Assembly: GCA_965248545.1 (NCBI GenBank)
Contig: OZ252110.1
Location: 1,302,001-1,366,000 of the forward strand
From: Alteromonas_E sp965248545
GTDB taxonomy: Bacteria; Pseudomonadota; Gammaproteobacteria; Enterobacterales; Alteromonadaceae
Length of the DNA stretch: 64,000 bases
Direction: 5' to 3'
Numbering within the stretch: the first letter of the stretch is position 1; each line of letters begins with the position of its first letter. A model generated the notes under the pieces. It was given only the letters and a program-made list of their open reading frames with translations. It did no database searches and had not been told where the DNA came from. Below are positions 52,059 through 62,200 of this stretch, one piece after another. The position numbers and the translations under genes were made by a program.

Positions 52059-52952
52059 ATGCGATGGACGCCATCTCTGCTGTGTATATTCAAACGAGCA
52101 GCTCTAACATTAGTTCTGTTGAGCGCCACCATTACCAGCTATGCGAATACACAGATTTACATTCGCGACGATGTACTAGAGAACTATTTGAATTTTGTCG
52201 CTGACCGCGATGTCTTAAGTATCGAAGACTTTCGGAGTGAGTTTATTCGTCGCGATGTCGTTGATATGGTTATTGTCCAACAAGCATTGGCACTGGGCGG
52301 ATTCAACACCGCCTTTAGCTACCTGCCCGGCCGAGTAAACTTCCGCAATACCCGTTTGTTGGAACAAGGTCGTTTGTTACTGAGTTTTGACTCGTATTGG
52401 TTATCGGACGCAGAGACCATGCAAGACGACATATACATTTCTGCGGCGGTGATTCGAAAAGGTGAATATCATGCTGGGCTGTTCGCAAGTCCCAATCACC
52501 CAACCATATTCGGGCTTAAAGACATCAATGAACTGAGCGAATACACCGCTGTTTCCACGCCCCGATGGCGCACTGACTGGGGTACCTTGGAACGGTTGCC
52601 ACTAAAGGAGCTAATCCGAGAAGATGAATGGGTGAGCCAAGCCAATATGGTGTCAAAGATGTTGGTTGATTTTATCATGATGCCATTCAATTCTAATGGC
52701 GATCCGTATTACCAGTTAGAGACCATTAAACTCAAGCATATACCTAACACCGCACTGTTACTCAATGATAGCCGCCACTTTGTAGTAAGCAAAAAACACC
52801 CCGAAGGTTTGGCTGCATTTGAAGCATTGAACAAGGGCTTAGCCATTCTTCGAAAACAAGGAAAGATTGTTAGCGCGTATGCACAAGCCGGTTTTTTGAT
52901 TGATACCAACCAGTTTAATGTGCTCAACCAATCATCAGCATTAATCGACTAA
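52059..52952 (+). CDS. Exported solute-binding-like protein (periplasmic binding protein type 2 fold)
   Basis: About 297 residues with a Sec signal peptide ending at SYA|NTQ (about residue 30). The mature part resembles a type 2 periplasmic binding protein, of the kind coupled to sensors or ABC importers, but no importer genes are adjacent. Features include VSTPRWRTDWGTLERLPLKEL in the middle and FEALNKGLAILRKQGKI near the end. The frame is open from 51963, but the ATG at 52059 gives a normal-length signal peptide; there is no clear ribosome site. It is divergent from the TetR gene and overlaps pflA convergently by 4 nt. Confidence 0.65.
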   Translation: MRWTPSLLCIFKRAALTLVLLSATITSYANTQIYIRDDVLENYLNFVADRDVLSIEDFRSEFIRRDVVDMVIVQQALALGGFNTAFSYLPGRVNFRNTRLLEQGRLLLSFDSYWLSDAETMQDDIYISAAVIRKGEYHAGLFASPNHPTIFGLKDINELSEYTAVSTPRWRTDWGTLERLPLKELIREDEWVSQANMVSKMLVDFIMMPFNSNGDPYYQLETIKLKHIPNTALLLNDSRHFVVSKKHPEGLAAFEALNKGLAILRKQGKIVSAYAQAGFLIDTNQFNVLNQSSALID

Positions 52953-53737
52953 ATTACCACGTTGTTGTGATAGGGCTTAAGTAGGTCACGTAATTGCGCC
53001 ATCAGCTGAGGACTTGGTGGCTTTACACCTTCCAATGTGTATTGTTGGCCCAAGGTTGTCCACTTGTGTTTTCCCAGTTCGTGATAAGCCAGTAATTCTA
53101 AACGTTTAACATTACCTAAGGTCTGCACAAATTGACCTAGCGCCGCTATACCACCTGGATTGTCGGTGTATCCGGGCACCACCACATGTCTAACCCAAAC
53201 GGGCTTATTTAAGGAATCTAAGTGTTTTGCAAACGCCAGACTGTCGTGATTACTCACACTGGTTAGCGCAATATGTGTTGCGTCGTCAATCGCTTTAAGA
53301 TCCAACATCACAAGATCAGTCGCAGCTAACAGGCGTTCAATTTTAGCGTCGTAATGATGGACAAAACCATTGCTATCCAAACAGGTATGAATACCTTTTT
53401 GTTGGCACTGTTCGAAGAGTGCGGCAACAAATTCCGCTTGCAAAGTCGGCTCACCACCCGATACGGTGATCCCGCCGTGGGGCTGTAAGTAATGGTTATA
53501 GCGCAACATGTCAGCAACCACGGTATCAACACTTTTTACCGCGCCCACATTTTTGTCCCACGTATCACGGTTCTCGCAATAAATGCAACGCATCTGACAG
53601 CCTTGCATAAATACCACGTAGCGAATGCCTGGGCCGTCGACCGTACTGAATGACTCGGTGGAATGGACGAACCCTCTCATCTGAGAGAGATCGTCACTGA
53701 GTTTATATACTGGCGGTAAAGGTGCGTGAGATGACAT
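52949..53737 (-). CDS. pflA: Pyruvate formate-lyase activating enzyme
   Basis: Radical SAM enzyme of 262 residues that installs the glycyl radical on PflB. The [4Fe-4S] motif CxxxCxxC is Cys47, Cys51 and Cys54 in GCQMRCIYCENRD, followed by ISGGEPTLQ-like VSGGEPT. Residues 21-40 (RGFVHSTESFSTVDGPGIRY) match the usual start of E. coli PflA, so the true start may be Met20 (53680); the extra 19 residues are atypical. Its 5' end overlaps pflB by 35 bp in either reading, so the two are coupled. Confidence 0.93.
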   Translation of the reverse strand: MSSHAPLPPVYKLSDDLSQMRGFVHSTESFSTVDGPGIRYVVFMQGCQMRCIYCENRDTWDKNVGAVKSVDTVVADMLRYNHYLQPHGGITVSGGEPTLQAEFVAALFEQCQQKGIHTCLDSNGFVHHYDAKIERLLAATDLVMLDLKAIDDATHIALTSVSNHDSLAFAKHLDSLNKPVWVRHVVVPGYTDNPGGIAALGQFVQTLGNVKRLELLAYHELGKHKWTTLGQQYTLEGVKPPSPQLMAQLRDLLKPYHNNVVI

Positions 53738-55994
53738 CTTGTTGCTGCTCTGGTGTCAACGCATTAAACCGCACTGCGTAACCCGATACGCGGATCGTCA
53801 ATTGCGGGTATTTCTCGGGATGATCGATTGCTTCCAATAACATTTCCTTGTTCATAACATTGACATTTAGATGCTGGCCACCTTCTGTGGTTTCGTCGTG
53901 ATAAAAGTAACCGTCGAGTAAATCGACCAAGTTCTGTGCTTGTTTGTTGGGCAATTTACCCAGGGCTCTAGGCACTATCGAGAAAGTATAGCTGATACCA
54001 TCTTGCGCATCTTCAAATGGCAACTGCGCTACTGATGCCAGCGATGCCAGTGCGCCACTCTCGTCCCGACCGTGCATCGGATTTGCGCCCGGTGCAAAAG
54101 GCGCACCTGCTGGCCTGCCATCTGGGGTATTACCCGTTTTCTTACCGTATACAACATTCGACGTAATGGTGAGAATGGACTGCGTGGGCGTCGCGTCACG
54201 ATAGGTAGCTAAACGACGAATTTTACGCATAAATGCTTGCGTAAGTTCACTGGCAATCTGATCAACTTCGGGATGATTATTGCCAAACGTCGGGAAATCC
54301 CCCGCAATATTGAAATCGGTCGCGATGCCCTCGTCATTACAGATCGGCGTTACCTTGGCGAACTTGATGGCTGACAGCGAATCAGCACAAATGGATAGCC
54401 CTGCAATCCCGCACGCCATAGTGCGTTTTACATCTCGATCATGTAAGGCCATTAATGCAGATTCATAACTATATTTATCATGCATATAGTGGATGCAATT
54501 TAACGCTGCGACATATTGCTGCGCCAACCAATCCATAACCTCATCGAGGCGCGCTCGCACGGTACCATAATCCAGTACGCCACCATTCAGTTTGGCGCGC
54601 TCGGGCGCAATTTGAATACCGGTAATTTCATCCACACCGCCGTTAATCGCATAGAGTAATGCTTTCGCTAAGTTAGCTCTGGCACCAAAGAATTGCATGT
54701 GTTTTCCGATCACCATTGGGCTGACACAACAGGCGATGCCATAATCATCCGACAAGAAATCCGCACGCATTAGGTCGTCGTTTTCGTATTGAATAGAAGA
54801 TGTGTCGATGGAGGATTTAGCGCAGAACCGTTTAAAGCCAGCTGGCAAATTTGGTGACCATAGAATCGTAATATTTGGCTCTGGACTTGGGCCCATGGTA
54901 TATAGTGTATTGACAAAGCGGAAGCTGGTTTTGGTGACTAGCGTACGACCATCAAGCCCCACACCGCCAATAGATTCAGTTGCCCAGACAGGATCGCCAC
55001 TAAACAGCTCATCGTATTCAGGGGTGCGTAGAAACCTGACCATTCGAAGTTTCATCACAAAGTGGTCAACTAACTCCTGCGCCTGTTGTTCGGTCAATTT
55101 ACCAGCCTGCATGTCGCGTTCAATGTACACATCGAAAAAGGTAGATACGCGCCCTAAACTCATAGCAGCGCCATTTTGACTTTTAACAGCGGCCAAATAG
55201 GCAAAGTACGTCCATTGAATTGCCTGCTGCGCGTTTTGCGCAGGCTGACTGATGTCGATACCGTATTTTGCCGCCATAACTTTCATTTCTGCCAGCGCAC
55301 TCTTTTGCTCGACCAACTCTTCACGCAATCTGAGCGCCCGCTCGATATCGGCACTACACTCAGCGGCATAGAGGGCATTCTCGACGCTATGCCATTGCTG
55401 TTCTTTGTCCTCGATAAGGCGGTCAATACCGTACAAGGCAACTCGACGATAGTCACCAATAATCCGACCTCGACCGTAGGCATCTGGCAAACCGGTGATC
55501 AACCCCGAGCGACGACAGTCTCGAATTTGCGGGGTATACACATCGAATACGCCTTGATTATGGGTTTTGCGATAGTCACGGAAGATTCTGCTAATGGTTG
55601 GGCTCAGCTGTTTGCCATAAACCTTGCAAGAATCCTCAACCATACGGATCCCACCATTGCATATCAGGGCTCTTTTCAGCGGTGCATCGGTCTGCAAACC
55701 CACAATCTTTTCGAGGTTTTTATCGATGTAACCTGCGGCATGCGACGTAATACTGGACGGTATTTCGGTATCAAAGTCTATTGGGCCATGTTGAGCATTT
55801 TCTTTGCGCACAAGTTCCAAAACACCATTCCATAGCTGATGAGTAGCGTCACTTGCTCCTGCTAAAAAATCTGCATCGCCGAGATACGGCGTATAATTGC
55901 ACTGAATAAAATCGCGCACATTGATGCTTTGCTGCCAATCACCTGCGTTGAAGTTGTGCCAAGCAAAAAAACTAGGTTGTTCGTGAGCGCCCAT
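53703..55994 (-). CDS. pflB: Pyruvate formate-lyase
   Basis: 763-residue glycyl-radical enzyme splitting pyruvate with CoA to formate and acetyl-CoA during anaerobic growth. The paired active-site cysteines are Cys422 and Cys423 in GIACCVSPM, and the glycyl radical site is Gly738 in RVSGYAVRF. Length and motifs are normal. I start at the ATG at 55994, which has GGGGGT four bases upstream; another ATG lies four codons earlier. It forms an operon with pflA and sits behind a candidate FNR promoter. No formate transporter (focA) gene is adjacent. Confidence 0.97.
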   Translation of the reverse strand: MGAHEQPSFFAWHNFNAGDWQQSINVRDFIQCNYTPYLGDADFLAGASDATHQLWNGVLELVRKENAQHGPIDFDTEIPSSITSHAAGYIDKNLEKIVGLQTDAPLKRALICNGGIRMVEDSCKVYGKQLSPTISRIFRDYRKTHNQGVFDVYTPQIRDCRRSGLITGLPDAYGRGRIIGDYRRVALYGIDRLIEDKEQQWHSVENALYAAECSADIERALRLREELVEQKSALAEMKVMAAKYGIDISQPAQNAQQAIQWTYFAYLAAVKSQNGAAMSLGRVSTFFDVYIERDMQAGKLTEQQAQELVDHFVMKLRMVRFLRTPEYDELFSGDPVWATESIGGVGLDGRTLVTKTSFRFVNTLYTMGPSPEPNITILWSPNLPAGFKRFCAKSSIDTSSIQYENDDLMRADFLSDDYGIACCVSPMVIGKHMQFFGARANLAKALLYAINGGVDEITGIQIAPERAKLNGGVLDYGTVRARLDEVMDWLAQQYVAALNCIHYMHDKYSYESALMALHDRDVKRTMACGIAGLSICADSLSAIKFAKVTPICNDEGIATDFNIAGDFPTFGNNHPEVDQIASELTQAFMRKIRRLATYRDATPTQSILTITSNVVYGKKTGNTPDGRPAGAPFAPGANPMHGRDESGALASLASVAQLPFEDAQDGISYTFSIVPRALGKLPNKQAQNLVDLLDGYFYHDETTEGGQHLNVNVMNKEMLLEAIDHPEKYPQLTIRVSGYAVRFNALTPEQQQDVISRTFTASI

Positions 55995-56056
55995 AATTAC
56001 CCCCATGCGGTAATGTGATGTATTAAGTATAGACTCGTAAACAGAGTCCCACTTTC

Positions 56057-56098
56057 AGCTTACGCCTGCTAGAACGCAATTAGTTTGACGCTTATCAA
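56057..56098 (-). promoter_or_regulatory. Candidate FNR/Anr class II promoter for pflBA
   Basis: On the minus strand TTGATAAGCGTCAA (56098-56085) matches the FNR box with one mismatch. Exactly 22 nt later is TAAGCT (56062-56057), the same hexamer at the same distance as before the coiled-coil gene. The predicted start is near 56050, about 56 bp upstream of the pflB ATG. Confidence 0.72.
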
Positions 56099-56170
56099 AG
56101 TTTCAACATTAATATCGAGGGCGTATTTGAGTTGTAGTCTGATTGAGTCGTTTAAACGAGTATTTGCCGG

Positions 56171-56641
56171 TTAACGTTGGCAAATATCAGCAAATGTCCC
56201 CTTCACCAAATCGCACAAATCTTCTGGATTTAATTCGATTTCAAGACCGCGTTTTCCAGCGCTGACGTATATCGTAGCCAAACCTTTCGCCGATGCATCG
56301 ATGAACGTTGTTAAACGTTTTTTTTGACCAACAGGGCTTACGCCACCGAGGACATAGCCCGTCGAACGTTCTACGGCAGATTTGTCTGCCATTTTGACTT
56401 TTTTCACGCCGGCTGCCTTGGCAACAAGCTTCAAACTCAACATTGAGGACACGGGTATAACCCCTACAACAAGTTGATTATCATCGAGCGCAACGACCAG
56501 CGTTTTAAAGACTCGCTGTTGCGACACACCAAGCTTTTCAGCAGCTTCTAGACCAAAAGACTCACTGGATGGATCATGCGCATACTCGTGAATCGTATGT
56601 GCAATATTGGATTTTTTGACTAGCTTTATACCCGGTGTCAC
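56171..56641 (-). CDS. ybaK: YbaK/ProX-type Cys-tRNA(Pro) deacylase
   Basis: 156-residue trans-editing enzyme that hydrolyses cysteine wrongly loaded on tRNA(Pro). It matches E. coli YbaK along its length, with ERSTGYVLGGVSPVGQKKRL, ATIYVSAGKRGLEIEL and an N-terminus VTPGIKLVKKSNI. The start is taken as GTG at 56641: it gives the usual YbaK N-terminus, overlaps the AraC gene's stop by 4 nt and has GGAAGA upstream. The catalytic Lys lies in FKTLVV. Cysteine mischarging is a general problem, so the link to the regulator before it is probably accidental. Confidence 0.92.
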   Translation of the reverse strand: MTPGIKLVKKSNIAHTIHEYAHDPSSESFGLEAAEKLGVSQQRVFKTLVVALDDNQLVVGVIPVSSMLSLKLVAKAAGVKKVKMADKSAVERSTGYVLGGVSPVGQKKRLTTFIDASAKGLATIYVSAGKRGLEIELNPEDLCDLVKGTFADICQR

Positions 56642-57648
56642 ATGTCTTCCATTTGAAACTGGTGGGGTGTTTTTCCCGTCCATTTTTTAAAACTGCGAGA
56701 GAAATTCGACGGTTCACTGAACCCCAGTAAAAAGGTCACTTCAGACAGAGCCCGCTGACCTTCCTTTAAATAGGACACTGCTAATTCTTCACGCGTCTGT
56801 TCTAGCAGGCTTTTGAAGCTAGTACCGCGATCAGTCAACTTGCGCTGCATCGTCCTGGTACTCATATGTAGTTGTTGTGCAACGTCGGCTTGGGAGGGTG
56901 TACCTGAGGGTAATAGCTCGATGATGATGGCGCGTAATCGGCTCTCAATGTCGTCATGATCAAAGGCGTTGAGATACTCCACTACCACAGCGTCATTAAC
57001 TCTCGCGAGAGCAGGGTTAGCCCCCGGTAAGGGCGTGAGTAATTGGTCGCGCTCAAAATGCAAACGGTTTTCCACTGCATCAAATGTAATAGGACAGGCA
57101 AAGAATTGCTCAAACACCGCGACATTTTTTGGTGCAGCTCTATGCAACTCTACTCGGGCAGGTGAAAAGAGATTAGTTTGCGTGAAACGACATAACTGCA
57201 CAAACAAGGCCATTACGGCATCAAGAGAAGCCGGTGCAGCGATCCCCTTCTCAACGGGTAATTTGAACCACAAACAATACGCGTGGTCAGTTTCAACGAG
57301 TTCAACTTCACCGCCGGTAGAAATCAATCGGTAGTAGCGTACCAATCGTTTAAACGCATCCAATAAGTTGTTGCTGGTCATCCAAGAAAAACCCAAGCCG
57401 TGTAATGCAGTAGGATTGGCATGTTGGGCAACGCGAACACCAAAGGCATCGTCCTCGGTAGCGGCTTCAGCTAAGCGCCATAGCTTTTGCATTTGCACCG
57501 CTTGCACACGGGCTTCTCCCAGCATGGTTTGTGGTGAATCTAACTCTGCTTGCGCAAACAACTGATTGGCATCCAACCCATAACTCTGGATAGCGTTAAA
57601 GACCATTTGAGCGACTCCAGCAATGGTAGTTACAGGCTTTTGACTCAT
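56638..57648 (-). CDS. AraC-family regulator with arabinose-binding-like N-terminal domain (OruR/ArgR type)
   Basis: 336 residues. The N-terminal 'arabinose-operon regulatory protein' type domain (about 20-210) has the family's LGFSWMTSNNLLDAFKRLVRYYRLIS. A C-terminal AraC DNA-binding domain (about 235-332) shows ADVAQQLHMSTRTMQRKL and SEVTFLLGFSEPSNFSRSFKKWTGKTPHQF. Proteins of this layout respond to amino acids, fatty acids or aromatic inducers. The gene overlaps ybaK by 4 nt and is divergent from a lipoprotein gene 130 bp away. No clear target. Confidence 0.87.
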   Translation of the reverse strand: MSQKPVTTIAGVAQMVFNAIQSYGLDANQLFAQAELDSPQTMLGEARVQAVQMQKLWRLAEAATEDDAFGVRVAQHANPTALHGLGFSWMTSNNLLDAFKRLVRYYRLISTGGEVELVETDHAYCLWFKLPVEKGIAAPASLDAVMALFVQLCRFTQTNLFSPARVELHRAAPKNVAVFEQFFACPITFDAVENRLHFERDQLLTPLPGANPALARVNDAVVVEYLNAFDHDDIESRLRAIIIELLPSGTPSQADVAQQLHMSTRTMQRKLTDRGTSFKSLLEQTREELAVSYLKEGQRALSEVTFLLGFSEPSNFSRSFKKWTGKTPHQFQMEDM

Positions 57649-57778
57649 CTAAGACTCGATTGGCGCAGTTTGATAAGACGTTGTCGCAAACTGATTAACC
57701 TGTCAACCACAGAATCCTTAAACTAAATCCCGTGTTCGAAATTACTCGAATTCATAAACACCAAAATTGGAGAACGTT

Positions 57779-58423
57779 ATGAAACAGTTATTGATCGCGG
57801 TTGCACTAATGTCATCAATGAGCTTTGGCTGTGCAGCAACTACAGTAGAGACAAGCAATACATCGGATGCGTATCAAACCGCCTATCAAGCAGTCAAAAA
57901 TACCCGGTTTGATTCACTCAATGTGACCTCTGACTACCACAAAAAACAACAAAAAAGTGTATTTTTGATGCCACTTGACGTAAGCGACATCGACATTGAT
58001 GAACAGTATTCACTGCGTCATGCAATGGGCAAAAAGTGGCAGTTAGACAATAACGAACGTTTTCAACTACAAGAATTGTATAAGCAGTCAATGCTGAATT
58101 ACTTTACCAGTGAAAACGGCTATAGCGTTACTACGGACGAAAATGAAGCGGATTATGTCATCCATGCTGACCTGACTGAAATCAATCCAACAGCGCCAAA
58201 AGATGATATGCGGAGCCGTCAAATTGGAACCAAGTATTTCACCCAGGGTTCGGGTTCGATGGCAATAGCATTTGACGTATATCAAGCAGGTCAATTGGTC
58301 ATGAAAATCGAAGATAAAAGTGACGCGGGTCACACTTGGGAAGCAAATGATTGGTCTAGCAACACGTTCAACACACGTGTATTGTTTAAAAAATGGGCGC
58401 GGCAGTTATCTGACACGCTGTAA
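57779..58423 (+). CDS. Envelope protein of unknown function (DUF3313-like)
   Basis: About 214 residues with a signal peptide; the Cys in SFGC (Cys18) may be lipidated. The mature part contains VFLMPLDVSDIDIDEQYSL, a long helix and a strand-rich C-terminal half (ADYVIHADLTEINPTAP, SMAIAFDVYQAGQLVMKIEDK), the same general plan as the following DUF3313 protein though clearly divergent. GGAG precedes the ATG at 57779. A hairpin terminator separates it from the next gene. Both may belong to one envelope-stress or transport-accessory pair. No enzyme motif is seen. Confidence 0.66.
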   Translation: MKQLLIAVALMSSMSFGCAATTVETSNTSDAYQTAYQAVKNTRFDSLNVTSDYHKKQQKSVFLMPLDVSDIDIDEQYSLRHAMGKKWQLDNNERFQLQELYKQSMLNYFTSENGYSVTTDENEADYVIHADLTEINPTAPKDDMRSRQIGTKYFTQGSGSMAIAFDVYQAGQLVMKIEDKSDAGHTWEANDWSSNTFNTRVLFKKWARQLSDTL

Positions 58424-58435
58424 ATAGACACTTTT

Positions 58436-58465
58436 TCGAGAGGCCCTAGTGGCTTCTCGATTTTT
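58436..58465 (+). terminator. Rho-independent terminator between two envelope-protein genes
   Basis: Arms TCGAGAGGCC and GGCTTCTCGA (one G-U pair) with a short loop are followed by five T residues, 12 bp after the stop codon of the first gene. Confidence 0.78.
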
Positions 58466-58492
58466 GATCCGCAGCTACTATTGGAGTACTCC

Positions 58493-59182
58493 ATGCAACC
58501 AACAGATGTTATCTGGCGTTTAACCTGTTTATTATTCGCGCTTAGTTTAGCCGCCTGCTCTTCTACGCAGCATACCGAGACGGGTTTTTTATCAAACTAT
58601 GAACAACTTCAAACGTCCCAGCAATTTAGCGACACGCGGGTATATATCGCTGAAGGCTTCGATGGCCAAGCATTGGCGAAATTCAACAAGGTCTATATAG
58701 CGCCTTTTGAAGTGTGGTTGGATAAAGACCGCACCGCTGCGGTCGGCAGTAGCAATCTGCAAAATGCGTTGAGTTACCTCAATCAACGTCTGCATAACGC
58801 TATCAGTCCATACTATGACATTGTGACGCAACCAGCGCCCGATGTTTTAACCATTCGCGGTGCGATTACGCGAGTTGAAATCACTGAGCCTGAACTGTCA
58901 CCAACAGACTTCATCCCCTTTAGAGTAGTACTCAATGCGGGCAATGCAGCGTACCTTGCCGCCACCAGTCAGCAGGACTTGATCACCCAAGTAGGCATTG
59001 AGATGGAGTTTTCGACCAGTAACCCTCGAGAAGTACTATTTGCAATGACTGCGGTCAGAGAAATGGATACAACGGTGCTAGATAATGAAGGAGGGAATGC
59101 GCAAGCAGTCAAACAAGTGTTTGATGAATGGGCGGACAACTTCGCCAAAAGACTTTCTAAGATCAATGAGCCCTCCAAATAG
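58493..59182 (+). CDS. DUF3313-family lipoprotein
   Basis: 229-residue lipoprotein; the lipobox LAAC gives Cys22 as the anchor, and residues 23-40 lead into TGFLSNYEQL, the signature start of DUF3313. Later parts read VYIAPFEVWLD and LTIRGAITRVEIT, a beta-strand repeat fold that resembles outer-membrane accessory lipoproteins. GGAG lies eight bases before the ATG at 58493. The RND operon lies downstream on the opposite strand; a functional link to it is only a possibility. Confidence 0.78.
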   Translation: MQPTDVIWRLTCLLFALSLAACSSTQHTETGFLSNYEQLQTSQQFSDTRVYIAEGFDGQALAKFNKVYIAPFEVWLDKDRTAAVGSSNLQNALSYLNQRLHNAISPYYDIVTQPAPDVLTIRGAITRVEITEPELSPTDFIPFRVVLNAGNAAYLAATSQQDLITQVGIEMEFSTSNPREVLFAMTAVREMDTTVLDNEGGNAQAVKQVFDEWADNFAKRLSKINEPSK

Positions 59183-59201
59183 AGAGCTCATTAACCCGGA
59201 T

Positions 59202-62200
59202 TTATACTGGCGCTTTGACCTTGAATAGCAACGCGTAAAGGACGGGAATCACACATAGCGTCAAAATCGTAGAAACTAGCAAGCCTCCAATGATTGCTAA
59301 TGCCATTGGTTCCCACATTTCGCCGCCCCCGAGATAAAGCGGGATCAGACCAAAGACCGTTGTCGCAGTGGTGAGCATAATCGGTCTTGCTCGCATCTTT
59401 GAAGCCGTGACAATCGCATCAAAGTGGGACAGACCATTATCTTCCTGTTCTATTTTGATGCGTTCCAACAGAACAATGGCATTGTTAATCACGATTCCTG
59501 CCAAAGATACAATACCCAACAAGGTCATAAACCCGAAAAACGATTGACCGATAAGCAAGCCCGCAACGACACCGATTAGCCCTAATGGGATAGTCATCAA
59601 AATGATGGTCGCTTTGCGCAAAGAATTGAACTGACTGACCAACAACAGCACGATGATCAAAACCGCAATGGGAAGTTTGTCGGCGATCGATTGATTGGCT
59701 TTATCCGATGACTCCGCTTCACCGCCTAACTCATAGTCGTAACCGTAAGGCCATGCCGCTTTTTGCTCCTCGAGCCATGGCACAAGCGTATCAAATGCCT
59801 GATTAGCCGTAATATCGCTGCTGATTTGTGCGCCAATGGTCACGTTCTTATACCGGTCTCGCCGCAGGATATTGGCTGACTCCCATACCACACGAATATC
59901 CGCTACTTGACGCAAAGGTACGGAGAAGCCAGACGCTTGCGAGTACACCGCCAATGCTTCTAGCTTACCAATGTCTTGTCGATCTGCATCAGTGCTGCGC
60001 ATAATGATCGGAATCGCATTGTCGCCTTCTCGGAATTGGCTTAGCTCCATGCCGGTTAACTCTGTTTGTAGCGAAACCGCAATATCTTTACTTGAGATAC
60101 CGGCCCTTCTCGCCCTTGTTTGGTTGATATCAACGACAATTTTCTTCAGCGGTAAACCCCAATTATCGCTTATCGCCTTGAGTCCCTCTGTTTCAGACAT
60201 CTTCTGTTTAATGTTGTCCACTATGGAAAACAACGTTTCCTTATCTTTACCTTTGACCCTTATCTCTACTGGATTTGCGATGGGTGAACCATTCTCTATT
60301 TTGCGCAGTTTAATTAGCACATCTGGATACTCACTTAACGCATGGTGTTCAAGTTTTGCCATGACGTCATCAATAACCGCCAGAGTAGACACATTGACAA
60401 CGAACAGTGCGAAATAAGAACTCGAGGGTTTTGGACTGTGGGTTAACAGGAATCTTGGCCCACCGGATCCAACATATGTAATCCAGTTTGTTATCCCTTC
60501 GCTGTTCTGTTCATTCTGACTAAGTTCGCGCGCCATGTACGCCTCAATCTGTCGCGAAACTCGTTGAGTCTCCTCAATTTTGGTGCCAATCGGCAGCTCC
60601 ACTTCGACTTTAAAGTAGGTTCGATCAGAAGGCGGGAAAAACAATTTAGGTACTGCATTGAGCCCTTGTAACGCAATAAAAAACACTATCACCGTTACCA
60701 CCAAGGTCGGTATACGATTGCGCAGCAAGAAGGTCAAAAACCCACCATAGCGAACGTAAAAGGAAGATTGAGCGTCAGATTTCTTGTCTTTTAATTTCAA
60801 GAACGATACGCATAGCATGGGAATAATCGTCATCGAAATTGCCCACGAGCACAGCAAGGTAATCGTCACGACTTTAAACAGCGAAGCGGTGTATTCTCCG
60901 GTAGCAGATTCGGCCAAGAAGATAGGTAAAAATGCAGCTGCAGTGGTCAACGATGACACAAGTAATGGGGTCTTGAGTTCGGCAGCAGAATCAATCGCAG
61001 CGTCCATGGCTTTCTTACCATTTTCCATCTGTACCATGATGCTTTCTGACATCACTATGCCGTTGTCCACCAGCATCCCTAGCGCAATTATCAACGCCGC
61101 TAGCGAGATTTGATCGATGCTTATATTGAAGAAGGACATAAACAAAATACCCGAAATCATGCTAGCTGGAATCAGCACAGCCACGATAATTCCGGTCCTA
61201 AGCCCTAGACTCAATAGCATCACGATGGTAACCACTACAACGGCTTGCACTAGATTACTCACAAAGTCGTCGACCTTCTCTTCAACTTCCAATGGCATAA
61301 AAGAAACGAGTGAGAATTCCACGCCGATTGGATAAACGCTTTGCAAACGCGCCAATGCAGACTTTACCTGCTCTCCTAATTCGATATTGTTACCACCCGA
61401 ACGCATTGAGATGGCGATAGAAAGTGCACGCTCACCATTAAGCGATACCAAGGTTTTCGCGGGTTCCACATAACTGCGCTTGATTGAGGCGAGTTCTCTT
61501 AAGTACTGGACTTTGTCACTACCCGGAATTTGGATCAACGTTCGACCGATATCATCGACAGACTCAAAATTCCCCGTCGGCTCCACAGAGACTCGTTCGC
61601 GATTGAGGTTGATCGAACCGCCGGATGTAATGATGTTTTGGCTGGAAAGTTGATCACTGATTTGCGATGCCGAAAGTCCCAATTCTGCCAAACGCGCATT
61701 ATCAAATTCAATGTAAATTCGCTCGTCTTGTGCACCGAAAATATCGACTTTTGCAGCTTCGGGTAGGTGTAACAATTCATCCTTTACGTCTTCCGCGATG
61801 TCTTTCATCTCCCGGTATGTGTAACCCTCCGCAGTCATACCAATAACGATGCCGTAAACATCGCCAAATTCGTCATTCACAGTAGGCTTTTGAGCACCTT
61901 CCGGCAATTCGCTTTCAACGGTTTCAATCTTGCGCCGTAAATTGTCCCAAATCGGGCGCATATCCTTGTAGCTTTCCTTGATGTTAGCACTCACAATGGA
62001 AACCCCCGTTCGGGACTCACTAGAGACAAAATCAAGTTCTGGGATTTCCTGAATTACTTTTTCTATCTTGTCCGTAACTAGCTCTTCGACCCGCTGAGGA
62101 CTCGCACCTGGGAAATAGGTAATCACCTGTGCGGTGCGAATGATAAAGCCAGGGTCATAATCTTTGGGCATGGTTTTGTACGCCATGATGCCGAACAACA

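Noticed and set aside
55176..55835. 219-residue open frame on the plus strand
   Set aside because: It lies antisense to pflB, whose catalytic Cys pair and glycyl-radical Gly are intact. No family resemblance or ribosome site.
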